8,565 bases of DNA, taken from Eubacteriales bacterium (GTDB lineage Bacteria; Bacillota; Clostridia; JANYKE01). The DNA is taken from positions 1 to 8,565 of the forward strand of contig JANYKE010000035.1 of the NCBI GenBank assembly GCA_025361685.1. Reading direction: 5' to 3'. Below, in pieces: positions 1 to 5,422 of the stretch (the first letter of the stretch is position 1; every line of letters starts with the position of its first letter). The translations under genes were made by a program, and so were the position numbers. Below the pieces are notes generated by a model, which saw only the letters and a list, made by a program, of their open reading frames with translations, searched no databases and had not been told where the DNA came from.

Positions 1-1
1 G

Positions 2-70
2 AAAGCACTTGCTAAAACATCCATAGTGAAATTGCGATACATCATTATACACCCTGTGAATGAAAGATGA
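2..70 (+). other. possible 3' end of an upstream gene (open frame only)
   Basis: From base 2 this frame is open for 22 codons until TGA at 68-70 and would encode a peptide ending HPVNER. It could be the C-terminus of a gene that begins before the window, but the peptide is not recognised. An open stretch this short is expected by chance, so this is only a possibility. The rest of 1-128 holds no convincing gene. Confidence 0.15.
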
Positions 71-128
71 TGTTGCTATGGTGATTGGTAATATGAAATG
101 TGGACAGATATAGACGAGAAAAATTAAT

Positions 129-145
129 TTGTGTTTGGAACACAA
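129..145. promoter_or_regulatory. perfect palindrome upstream of the restriction-modification gene (operator candidate)
   Basis: TTGTGTT at 129-135 and AACACAA at 139-145 form a perfect 7-bp inverted repeat around a 3-bp spacer (TGG). It ends 24 bases before the ATG at 170 and just ahead of the AAAGGGG ribosome binding site. Its size and position suit a dimeric repressor or controller-protein site, or a small 5'-UTR hairpin. A possible extended -10 element (TGGTAATAT, 86-94) lies upstream, but I see no clear -35. The symmetry is seen; the function is inferred. Confidence 0.4.
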
Positions 146-169
146 GTAAATGTTAAAGGGGTAAACAGT

Positions 170-838
170 ATGACTGATGTTCAACAAAGAGCTGCCGCCA
201 AAAAATTTGCTACTGATTGGAACAGCAAAGGATATGAAAAAGGAAACAGCCAGCCGTTTTGGCTTTCTTTACTGCGAGATGTATATGGTGTGGAGCATCC
301 TGAGCAATTTATTACTTTTGAAGAAAAAGTAATGATTGATAACATGAGCTTTATTGATGGTAATATCCCAAGTACAAATGTTTTGATTGAGCAAAAAAGC
401 ATCGATAAAGACCTGAGCAAACCTATTAAGCAATCGGATGGCTCTCTGTTAACCCCATTTCAGCAAGCTAAACGCTACGCCGCTGAACTTCCGCGTTCTC
501 AGCACCCCCGTTGGATTTTGACTTGTAATTTTTCAGAATTTTATATATATGATATGGAACGGCCTACAGGTGACCCAGAAATAATTAAATTGGTTAATCT
601 TGAGAAAGAGTATTACCGATTGCAATTTCTTGTGGATGTAGAAAATAACGAATTAAAAAAGGAAATGAAGGTATCCTTACAAGCCGGAGAATTAGTTGGT
701 ATATTATACAACACATTATTGAAGCAATATAACGATCCCGATTCGGAAGAAACATTGAAAAGTCTAAATGTTCTTTGCGTTAGGCTTGTGTTCTGTCTAT
801 ATGCCGCGTACCCGATTTGCCGGACACAGGTGAGTTAG
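170..838 (+). pseudogene. MmeI-like (type IIL) restriction-modification protein, truncated by an insertion sequence
   Basis: This is the N-terminal part of a large single-chain restriction-modification enzyme (nuclease, helical spacer, N6-adenine methyltransferase, target recognition). The opening residues up to about 40 (KGYEKGNSQPFWLSLLRDVYG) match the conserved MmeI-family N-terminus. Residues about 48-125 look like the PD-(D/E)XK nuclease, with candidate metal-binding residues D63 (FIDG) and E74/K76 (LIEQKS). The helical spacer begins near residue 170. Family members usually have around 900 residues or more; here only 210 codons are native. Codon 211 is split by the IS end at 802, and the last 12 residues and the stop (836-838) come from the IS. 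The NPPY/F methyltransferase motif is missing and does not occur after the IS. ATG 170 is preferred because AAAGGGG lies 8 bases before it; an upstream GTG at 131 lies inside the palindrome. The product is probably inactive. The family call is fairly sure. Confidence 0.8.
802..827 (+). repeat. left terminal inverted repeat of the IS
   Basis: This 26-bp end begins TGCCGCG and finishes GCCGGACAC. It matches the reverse complement of 2108-2133 at 17 of 26 positions, including the terminal TG and the final CGGACAC. Beyond it a similar block (GGTGAGTTAG, 829-838) also resembles the reverse complement of the right end (GGTGTTAG), so transposase contacts may extend further inward. Confidence 0.7.
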
Positions 839-846
839 GATAAAAT
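817..846 (+). promoter_or_regulatory. candidate promoter for the IS transposase genes
   Basis: TTGCCG (817-822) and TAAAAT (841-846) are separated by 18 bp and match the sigma-A consensus at 4/6 and 5/6 positions. They overlap the left inverted repeat, as is common in IS3 elements, where transposase binding to the end can repress its own promoter. The predicted start lies only about 15 bases before orfA, leaving just enough room for the GGAGGTG ribosome binding site (854-860). Confidence 0.4.
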
Positions 847-866
847 AAACTGTGGAGGTGAAAGAA

Positions 867-1157
867 ATGAGTAGTAGTGGAAAGCGTTACAACAAGGAAT
901 TCAAAGAGGATATTGTTCGTCTGATCCGGGAAGAGAATCGTACGGTAGCAAGTGTTGTCAAAGATTTCGGGGTAAATAATCAATCGGTTCGAAATTGGCT
1001 TAAAGAAAGCAAAGATAAACAAGATCCGGACAAGGTAAAAATTGCTGAGCTTGAGGCAGAGAACAAGAGAATGAAGAAGCAAATTGCTGACCAGGAGGAT
1101 ACAATCGATATATTAAAAAAAGCAACAAGCATCTTCGCCCAGATCAAGCGGCCGTGA
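867..1157 (+). CDS. IS3-family transposase OrfA (DNA-binding subunit)
   Basis: OrfA is the 96-residue regulatory and DNA-binding part of the transposase. It has the typical helix-turn-helix at about residues 9-46 ([15 protein letters not shown], then [19 protein letters not shown]). A leucine-zipper/coiled-coil region follows at about 56-88 ([15 protein letters not shown]...), used for dimerisation and for pairing with OrfAB. It recognises the inverted repeats at 802-827 and 2108-2133. I place the start at ATG 867 because GGAGGTG sits 6 bases upstream; an in-frame GTG at 852 overlaps that site and is less likely. The stop (TGA 1155-1157) overlaps the GTG of orfB by four bases. A run of seven A at 1115-1121 could allow a -1 shift into orfB to make the full OrfAB transposase. 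Confidence 0.9.
   Translation: MSSSGKRYNKEFKEDIVRLIREENRTVASVVKDFGVNNQSVRNWLKESKDKQDPDKVKIAELEAENKRMKKQIADQEDTIDILKKATSIFAQIKRP
1115..1121 (+). other. candidate -1 programmed ribosomal frameshift site (A7)
   Basis: Seven consecutive A form an A AAA AAA heptamer in the orfA frame (TTA AAA AAA GCA), twelve codons before the orfA stop. A one-base backward slip enters the orfB frame, which is open from here (AGC AAC AAG CAT...) through to 2038 and would yield a fused OrfAB protein. IS3 elements are well known to use such A-rich sites. I see no strong stimulating hairpin just downstream, so the efficiency is uncertain. Confidence 0.6.
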
Positions 1158-2038
1158 CCTATGAACATATAAAGGCGCAAAGAAATATTAATAATTCCGT
1201 AGAGAAGATGTGTAGAGTTTTGGGAGTATCAACCAGCGGCTATTATGACTGGATGGATCGTAAGCCAAGCAAAAGAGAAGAAGAGAATGAAGATATACTG
1301 AAAATCATGAAAGAAAGCTATGATAGATGTGAAGGGATTATCGGACTTGATAAATTATTGGAAGATGTAAATGAAAAGTTCCCTTCATGTGCAAGAAACA
1401 GAGTGTATCGACTTCAAAGGAAACATGAGCTGTACAGCGTACGAAAAAAGCCATTCAGAGTTTGTATTACGGACTCAAATCACTATCTTCCCAAAGCGCC
1501 AAACCTGCTGGATCAGAACTTTACTGTAGATGCTCCTCACAAAGTATGGGTAACAGATATTACGCAGATTGTCATCCCCGAAGGCAAAGCATACTTAGCA
1601 ACAGTCAAAGATATTTTTCATAAAGAGATAGTTGGATGGTCACTTGCAAGACATATGAGAACGGAATTGTGTTTGGAAGCACTCGACAATGCTGTAATGA
1701 AACATCGTCCGCCAAAAGAGTTGATACATCATTCTGATCAAGGCAGTCAGTATTGCAGCAAAGAATATGTAGAACGGCTAAAAAAATACGGAATGAAAAG
1801 AAGCATGAGCCGCAGAGGAAATTGTTGGGATAATGCACCGGCAGAAACATTCTTCAGCACGATAAAGTCGGAAAGAATATATCACATGAAGTATAAAAGT
1901 TTTGATGAAATGAAGAAAGACATTTTTTGGTATATTGAATGGTTTTACAATCGCAACAGAAGACATTCAGCAATCGGACAAGTTACACCGGAAAAATATT
2001 TGAATCAATATTACGAAAATTTGAAACAAGCTGCATAA
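1154..2038 (+). CDS. IS3-family transposase OrfB (DDE catalytic part)
   Basis: OrfB carries the RNase H-like DDE/RVE integrase fold that cuts and joins DNA in IS3 copy-out/paste-in transposition. An N-terminal HTH_21-type helical region (about residues 40-100, with [12 protein letters not shown] and [13 protein letters not shown]) precedes the catalytic core. The triad is visible as D135 (VWVTDITQI), D195 (HHSDQGSQY) and E231 ([14 protein letters not shown]), with the expected 35 residues between the second D and E. The C-terminal [24 protein letters not shown] signature (about 259-282) is also intact. Length (294 aa) is normal. The GTG start at 1154 has no ribosome binding site and overlaps the orfA stop as GTGA, so expression probably depends on frameshifting at 1115-1121 or on translational coupling. 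Identification is very secure; the IS subgroup is not resolved. Confidence 0.93.
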   Translation: MTYEHIKAQRNINNSVEKMCRVLGVSTSGYYDWMDRKPSKREEENEDILKIMKESYDRCEGIIGLDKLLEDVNEKFPSCARNRVYRLQRKHELYSVRKKPFRVCITDSNHYLPKAPNLLDQNFTVDAPHKVWVTDITQIVIPEGKAYLATVKDIFHKEIVGWSLARHMRTELCLEALDNAVMKHRPPKELIHHSDQGSQYCSKEYVERLKKYGMKRSMSRRGNCWDNAPAETFFSTIKSERIYHMKYKSFDEMKKDIFWYIEWFYNRNRRHSAIGQVTPEKYLNQYYENLKQAA

Positions 2039-2043
2039 AGTGA

Positions 2044-2073
2044 TTGACAAATAAAAAAGGATATGAGAATATT
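2044..2073 (+). promoter_or_regulatory. candidate outward promoter in the right end of the IS
   Basis: A perfect TTGACA (2044-2049) starts six bases after the orfB stop and points out of the IS. The best -10 at a usable distance is AATATT (2068-2073, 18-bp spacer, 4/6 match); TATTAT at 2070-2075 matches better but leaves a 20-bp spacer. Such a promoter would transcribe the membrane protein gene at 2162. The -35 box is certain as sequence; activity is inferred. Confidence 0.4.
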
Positions 2074-2084
2074 ATTTTGTAGTT

Positions 2085-2104
2085 GGTGTTAAAATTCTAA
2101 CACC
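2085..2104 (+). repeat. hairpin near the right IS end
   Basis: GGTGTTA (2085-2091) and TAACACC (2098-2104) are a perfect 7-bp inverted repeat around a 6-nt loop, ending three bases before the right inverted repeat. There is no T-tract after it, so it does not look like an intrinsic terminator. It could sit in the 5' leader of a transcript from the outward promoter, shield the IS from read-through translation, or be part of the transposase-binding end. Confidence 0.5.
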
Positions 2105-2107
2105 GTA

Positions 2108-2133
2108 GTGTCCGAAAAAACGATAAAGGGTCA
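2108..2133 (-). repeat. right terminal inverted repeat of the IS
   Basis: Read on the minus strand this end begins TGACCCTTTATCG and finishes TCGGACAC, aligning without gaps to the left end (17 of 26 identical). The TG tip and the 20-base distance to GGACAC are as in the IS3 prototype end. A GTG at 2108, in frame with the following membrane protein gene, lies at its inner edge. Confidence 0.7.
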
Positions 2134-2161
2134 GATACTTAAAACCAATGATTGGAATTTT

Positions 2162-2821
2162 ATGAAAAATAAATTTGAGGTAATAAGAAATATAATTGCA
2201 ATATGTTCTTTTTTGATGGTAGTAGCAGTAATCATATTGTTTATTATTTTTCAAGATAGATATGAATTTCTTATATCTATTAATTACATTTTATTATTGG
2301 TAAGTGGAATCGGACTTGTGTGGGGTTATTTTTATTCCAGGATTACTCCAATTTGGGTGGGAATTGTTCTTACTTTATTACATTTGTTATTGGTCATATC
2401 TCTTCTGTTTTTGGCTAAATGGATTAATATTCCAAGAAATGATTTGCTCGGACTACCTTTATCTGCTGTTGTTGGGCTACTTATTTATTTATTAAAGGAT
2501 AAAATTGTTAATTTTCTATTACTGTTTATGAAACAAATTTCAACAGACAAAGTGACAGACATGAAAACTAATAATATCTTATTTTATATACGAATAGCGT
2601 GTTATATTGCTTTTGCTGCTTCGATTGTCAGCTCATATTTATTTAACGCTGATGAACCGTTCCTGATTTTGTTCAACGTTTTCGGATTGATTTTGACGAC
2701 GTATATACTTGTTGAGTCAATCATTACTAAAAATTATAACATTGTTAAAATTACTGTTATAGTCGGATCGTATTTATTCTTATTCACCCGAATATTTGAA
2801 TTGTGGCATATAAGTTATTAA
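2162..2821 (+). CDS. multi-pass membrane protein of unknown function
   Basis: I do not recognise this 219-residue protein. Hydrophobic stretches at about residues 9-30, 38-57, 63-86, 97-123, 139-161, 167-187 and 194-208 suggest six or seven membrane helices. Short basic or polar loops lie between them (KDK near 112-114, and STDKVTDMKTNN near 127-138), and no enzymatic motif is visible. ATG 2162 is chosen because it immediately precedes a typical membrane-anchor N-terminus (MKNKFEVIRN). The frame is open upstream to GTG 2108, but that codon lies in the IS inverted repeat and would add 18 IS-influenced residues. No good ribosome binding site precedes 2162 (only TGGA). The gene is strikingly AT-rich compared with the operon that follows, which fits recent acquisition. 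It may be read from the TTGACA promoter in the IS end. It could be intact or the displaced relic of another locus; coding status is fairly likely, function unknown. Confidence 0.65.
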   Translation: MKNKFEVIRNIIAICSFLMVVAVIILFIIFQDRYEFLISINYILLLVSGIGLVWGYFYSRITPIWVGIVLTLLHLLLVISLLFLAKWINIPRNDLLGLPLSAVVGLLIYLLKDKIVNFLLLFMKQISTDKVTDMKTNNILFYIRIACYIAFAASIVSSYLFNADEPFLILFNVFGLILTTYILVESIITKNYNIVKITVIVGSYLFLFTRIFELWHISY

Positions 2822-2861
2822 TAATTTAACATTTTAATTGACGGTCGTATATTCGCCTGTC

Positions 2862-2890
2862 TTGCGGAATGGGAGCAAATAATATATAAT
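2862..2890 (+). promoter_or_regulatory. candidate promoter of the SEC-C/uvrC operon
   Basis: TATAAT at 2885-2890 is a perfect -10 box, with TTGCGG at 2862-2867 exactly 17 bp upstream (3/6 match to TTGACA). It sits in the 114-base spacer before the gene at 2936 and gives a leader of about 40 bases. An imperfect inverted repeat (ATTCGC 2851-2856, GCGGAAT 2864-2870) overlaps the -35 and could be a regulator site. This is the only good promoter seen ahead of the five closely spaced genes to 8002. Confidence 0.5.
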
Positions 2891-2935
2891 TTCCCTATAA
2901 ACAAATTTGAAACACGAATGGAGTTTGATTAGATT

Positions 2936-3436
2936 ATGGCACTTTATGAAGATTGGCAGAAGCTTGTAAGCGGGCATAAGGACGAAGAGGAAAGACAAGC
3001 ATTTTGGACAGGCTACCTTGCAAAGGAAAAGGATATTTACATTGAAATATTAAAGAATAAGGAAACCAAAATTCAAGGAAAGCTTGCAGACCTCGCAGCA
3101 AAATACGAAATGGACGACACCATGTTTTCCGGATTTATCGACGGAATCAATACCAGTCTTGAAGCGGAGATAGATGTTAACGCACTGACTTCGGATTCTG
3201 AAATTGACGCAACAATTTTATACGACAAACTATTTGTAAACATGATCGATGCAAAAGCCGACTGGCTGTACACGCTCGAAGAATGGGATGCAATTTATTC
3301 TCAAGAAGAGCGCGATATTATGCGCAAAGAATATAACAAATCAAAAATGGCAGTGAGCACAAAGGTAGGACGAAATGACAAATGCCCTTGCGGCAGCGGA
3401 AAAAAATATAAAAAGTGTTGCGGCAAAGAGGAATAG
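2936..3436 (+). CDS. SEC-C motif (zinc-binding) protein
   Basis: This 166-residue, acidic, mostly helical protein ends with a SEC-C motif, [13 protein letters not shown], whose C150, C152, C161 and C162 form the CxC-x8-CC metal-binding set. In SecA the same motif binds zinc and contacts SecB or the ribosome; in stand-alone proteins its partner is generally unknown. The N-terminal 140 residues have no motif I recognise. They contain heptad-like helical stretches (about 35-58 and 117-137), and the body carries several aromatic positions (W8, W24, W110, W117). The start ATG 2936 follows GGAG (2920-2923), slightly far at 12 bases. The gene is first in the presumed operon, 14 bases ahead of the oxidoreductase, and a promoter candidate precedes it. 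It is probably cytoplasmic, since no signal peptide is seen. The motif call is secure; the biological role is unknown. Confidence 0.85.
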   Translation: MALYEDWQKLVSGHKDEEERQAFWTGYLAKEKDIYIEILKNKETKIQGKLADLAAKYEMDDTMFSGFIDGINTSLEAEIDVNALTSDSEIDATILYDKLFVNMIDAKADWLYTLEEWDAIYSQEERDIMRKEYNKSKMAVSTKVGRNDKCPCGSGKKYKKCCGKEE

Positions 3437-3450
3437 TTTAGAGGAGTCAA

Positions 3451-4524
3451 ATGGATAAAATCAGATGCGCAGTAATAGGAATGGGCAGAAGCGGAAAAGA
3501 TATTCATGCAAGATTTATTGTGGAAGAGCTTTCCGATAGGTTTGAACTTGTAGCAGTTGTTGACCCGTTGCCTGCGAGACGAGAAAATGCGAAGACTGTA
3601 TTTGGTTGTGATACATACGCCGATTACAGTGAGATATTTAGTCGTAATGATATAGATATTGCAGTAATCGCCACACCAACAAATATGCACTGTGACATTG
3701 CAGTCAAACTTATGGAAAATGGATTTGACGTTATTTGTGACAAGCCTGCTGCCAACACAGTTTCTGAGATTGATAAGATGATAGAGACGAAAAACCGAAC
3801 AGGCAAAAGGTTGATGATATTCCAGAATTGGGCACTCGGATTGGGAACACTCAAAATTGAGGAGATAGTAAAATCAGGAGTGCTTGGACGCATTGTTCAA
3901 ATATCAATTCACATGAATGATTTTAGGCGGCGTTGGGACTGGCAGACTGTATTGAAATTTGGCGGCGGAAACATTTTCAACAAAGGAGCACACGCAATTG
4001 ATTTTGCAATGCATCTGCTTGATATAAAGAAGGTTCCGGAAAAAGTCTATGCTGTAATGGATATTGTCAATGCCGCGGGTGACGCCGATGACTATACAAA
4101 AATAGTTTTTGAAACAGAAAACTGCAAAACAGTAGATATTGAACTTTCAAATGCAGAGGCTTTTTCTGATTCAAGCATTCGCGTGCAGGGAAAAACCGGC
4201 TCACTGCTTTGCATTGAGAGGGATCATGTTAAGTGGAGATATCTTTTGCCCGAGGAAAATCCGAAACATGAGCTCGATACAACTCCGATAGTTAATGATG
4301 AAGGTAAACCTGCCTATTGCAATGAGAAAATCAAATGGCATGATGAAGAATGGGAGATGCCGCGTGACAATAAAGATTTTGTTTCGAGTGTGAAAATTTT
4401 CTATGATAATGTGTGGAATGCAATTAGTAATTCTGCTGACATAAGATGCACACCCGAACTTTCAAGAATACAACTTGAGATTATTGAAAAATGCTTACAG
4501 CAAAATCCAAGATTTAAGTATTAG
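3451..4524 (+). CDS. Gfo/Idh/MocA-family NAD(P)-dependent oxidoreductase
   Basis: A cytoplasmic dehydrogenase of the glucose-fructose oxidoreductase/inositol dehydrogenase family, which oxidises a hydroxyl on a sugar, inositol or related substrate. The N-terminal Rossmann fold (residues 1-120) shows GMGRSG (G10, G12, G15) and D38 at the end of the second strand, which favours NAD over NADP. CDKPAANT (97-104) contains the family's catalytic lysine K98. The C-terminal domain (about 125-357) has GGG (171-173) followed by NKGAHAIDF with H181, the usual active-site histidine. Length (357 aa) is typical. GAGGAG lies just upstream of ATG 3451, 14 bases after the SEC-C gene. Its stop (TAG 4522-4524) overlaps the ribosome binding site of the amidohydrolase, so the two are probably translationally coupled. 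Such a pair could oxidise a sugar and then open the lactone, but the substrate is not identifiable. Family call is secure. Confidence 0.92.
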   Translation: MDKIRCAVIGMGRSGKDIHARFIVEELSDRFELVAVVDPLPARRENAKTVFGCDTYADYSEIFSRNDIDIAVIATPTNMHCDIAVKLMENGFDVICDKPAANTVSEIDKMIETKNRTGKRLMIFQNWALGLGTLKIEEIVKSGVLGRIVQISIHMNDFRRRWDWQTVLKFGGGNIFNKGAHAIDFAMHLLDIKKVPEKVYAVMDIVNAAGDADDYTKIVFETENCKTVDIELSNAEAFSDSSIRVQGKTGSLLCIERDHVKWRYLLPEENPKHELDTTPIVNDEGKPAYCNEKIKWHDEEWEMPRDNKDFVSSVKIFYDNVWNAISNSADIRCTPELSRIQLEIIEKCLQQNPRFKY

Positions 4525-4534
4525 GAGGAATAAT

Positions 4535-5395
4535 ATGCTTTACGACGGTCATATTCATATAATGAGCGGGGCGGATGAGCTTGATGTAAGCAATCTCAAA
4601 ATGAGGATGCTAAAAAGCGGGATTGAAGGCGGCTCTATTATTTCATATCCACCTGTGGCCAGTTACACCGGCAAAACATTTTCCTGGGAAGAACGGCTCG
4701 CGCAGGTTATAAAATTCGCTGAGGGCGGCGATAATCTATTTCCGATGTTTTGGATCAATCCGCTGGATTACACTGCACAGTTTCAGGTCGATGCGGCTTG
4801 CGAACAAGGCATAGCGGGATTTAAAATAATCTGCGATGATTTTGTTGTCAGCGACGAGCATGCATTAAGCGTCATAAGGTATATTGCTTCAAAGAAAAAG
4901 CCAATTCTGTTTCACAGCGGAATCCTTTGGGATGGCAAGGTTTCATCAAAGAACAGCCGACCGATAGAATTCGAAAGACTTCTCGAGGTTGAGGGGCTCA
5001 AGTTTGCACTGGCTCATGTTTCATGGCCATGGTGCGATGAATGCATTGCAATGTATGGCAAGTTTCTAAATGCCTATACTCATTCACCGGAACTTTCGGT
5101 TGAGATGTTTATCGACATAACCCCCGGAACACCACCGATATACCGTGAAGAGGTTTTGAAAAAATTATTTTTAACCGGCTATGACATAGAGAATAACGTT
5201 ATTTTCGGAACGGATTGTTTTGCAAAAGAATACAATTCCGAATGGGCAGCAGAATGGATTGAACGCGATAACGGAATCTATGATAAAATAGGAATTGGCG
5301 GGGAAGTGCGCGGTAAAATATACAGCGAGAATCTACTGAGATTTTATGGCAAGTCAGATAAAGAAATCAAAATGAGACTTCCGGTGCCGTCGTAA
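4535..5395 (+). CDS. amidohydrolase-superfamily metal-dependent hydrolase (amidohydrolase_2-like)
   Basis: This 286-residue protein looks like a TIM-barrel hydrolase of the amidohydrolase superfamily (COG2159/COG3618-like), cytoplasmic. The metal-ligand pattern is visible in order: DGHIH (H6, H8) on strand 1, FHSG (H127), AHVSWPW (H161), and GTDC (D227) on strand 8. GFKII (95-99) may supply K97 at the strand-4 position. Family members hydrolyse lactones, amides or decarboxylate aromatic acids. With a Gfo/Idh dehydrogenase directly before it, a lactonase role is the simplest guess. I start it at ATG 4535, 5 bases after an excellent AGGAGGA (4523-4529); an in-frame ATG at 4475 would lie within the oxidoreductase gene and add 20 unlikely residues. 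Its stop is followed 27 bases later by uvrC. Superfamily assignment is secure, exact activity is not. Confidence 0.87.
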   Translation: MLYDGHIHIMSGADELDVSNLKMRMLKSGIEGGSIISYPPVASYTGKTFSWEERLAQVIKFAEGGDNLFPMFWINPLDYTAQFQVDAACEQGIAGFKIICDDFVVSDEHALSVIRYIASKKKPILFHSGILWDGKVSSKNSRPIEFERLLEVEGLKFALAHVSWPWCDECIAMYGKFLNAYTHSPELSVEMFIDITPGTPPIYREEVLKKLFLTGYDIENNVIFGTDCFAKEYNSEWAAEWIERDNGIYDKIGIGGEVRGKIYSENLLRFYGKSDKEIKMRLPVPS

Positions 5396-5397
5396 TA

Positions 5398-5415
5398 ATG
5401 AGCGAACCACTATGA
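5398..5415 (+). other. five-codon mini-ORF before uvrC
   Basis: ATG at 5398-5400 opens a five-codon frame (MSEPL) that stops at TGA 5413-5415, within the uvrC ribosome binding site (GAGGTG 5414-5419). It has no clear ribosome binding site of its own, but ribosomes ending at 5395 could restart here and carry on to uvrC. It may simply be chance. Confidence 0.2.
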
Positions 5416-5422
5416 GGTGTTT

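Larger units (their letters stand above)
802..2133 (+). mobile_element. IS3-family insertion sequence, 1332 bp, apparently intact
   Basis: A complete IS3-type layout is visible: terminal inverted repeats starting TG and ending in CGGACAC at position 26, orfA and orfB overlapping with orfB in the -1 frame, and a poly-A slippery run near the end of orfA. The termini resemble those of IS3 itself, where GGACAC also lies 20 bases in from the TG tip. Both reading frames are full length and the DDE triad is present, so the element may be active. The flanks (TATA before 802, GATA after 2133) give no exact target duplication at these ends. The element sits inside the MmeI-like gene in the same orientation. 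Boundaries come from the inverted repeats and may be off by one or two bases. Confidence 0.85.

Noticed and set aside
780..1082. Open frame of about 100 codons on the minus strand across the left IS end and orfA
   Set aside because: It is antisense to orfA and the truncated restriction gene, has no ribosome binding site and resembles no protein family.
2304..2495. A second + strand open frame inside the membrane protein gene
   Set aside because: It lies in another frame of an AT-rich membrane gene, is short and hydrophobic only by reading shifted codons, and has no ribosome binding site.
4475..4535. Upstream ATG that would lengthen the amidohydrolase by 20 residues
   Set aside because: It overlaps the end of the oxidoreductase gene and lacks the AGGAGGA that stands directly before ATG 4535; the HxH motif normally lies a few residues from the start.
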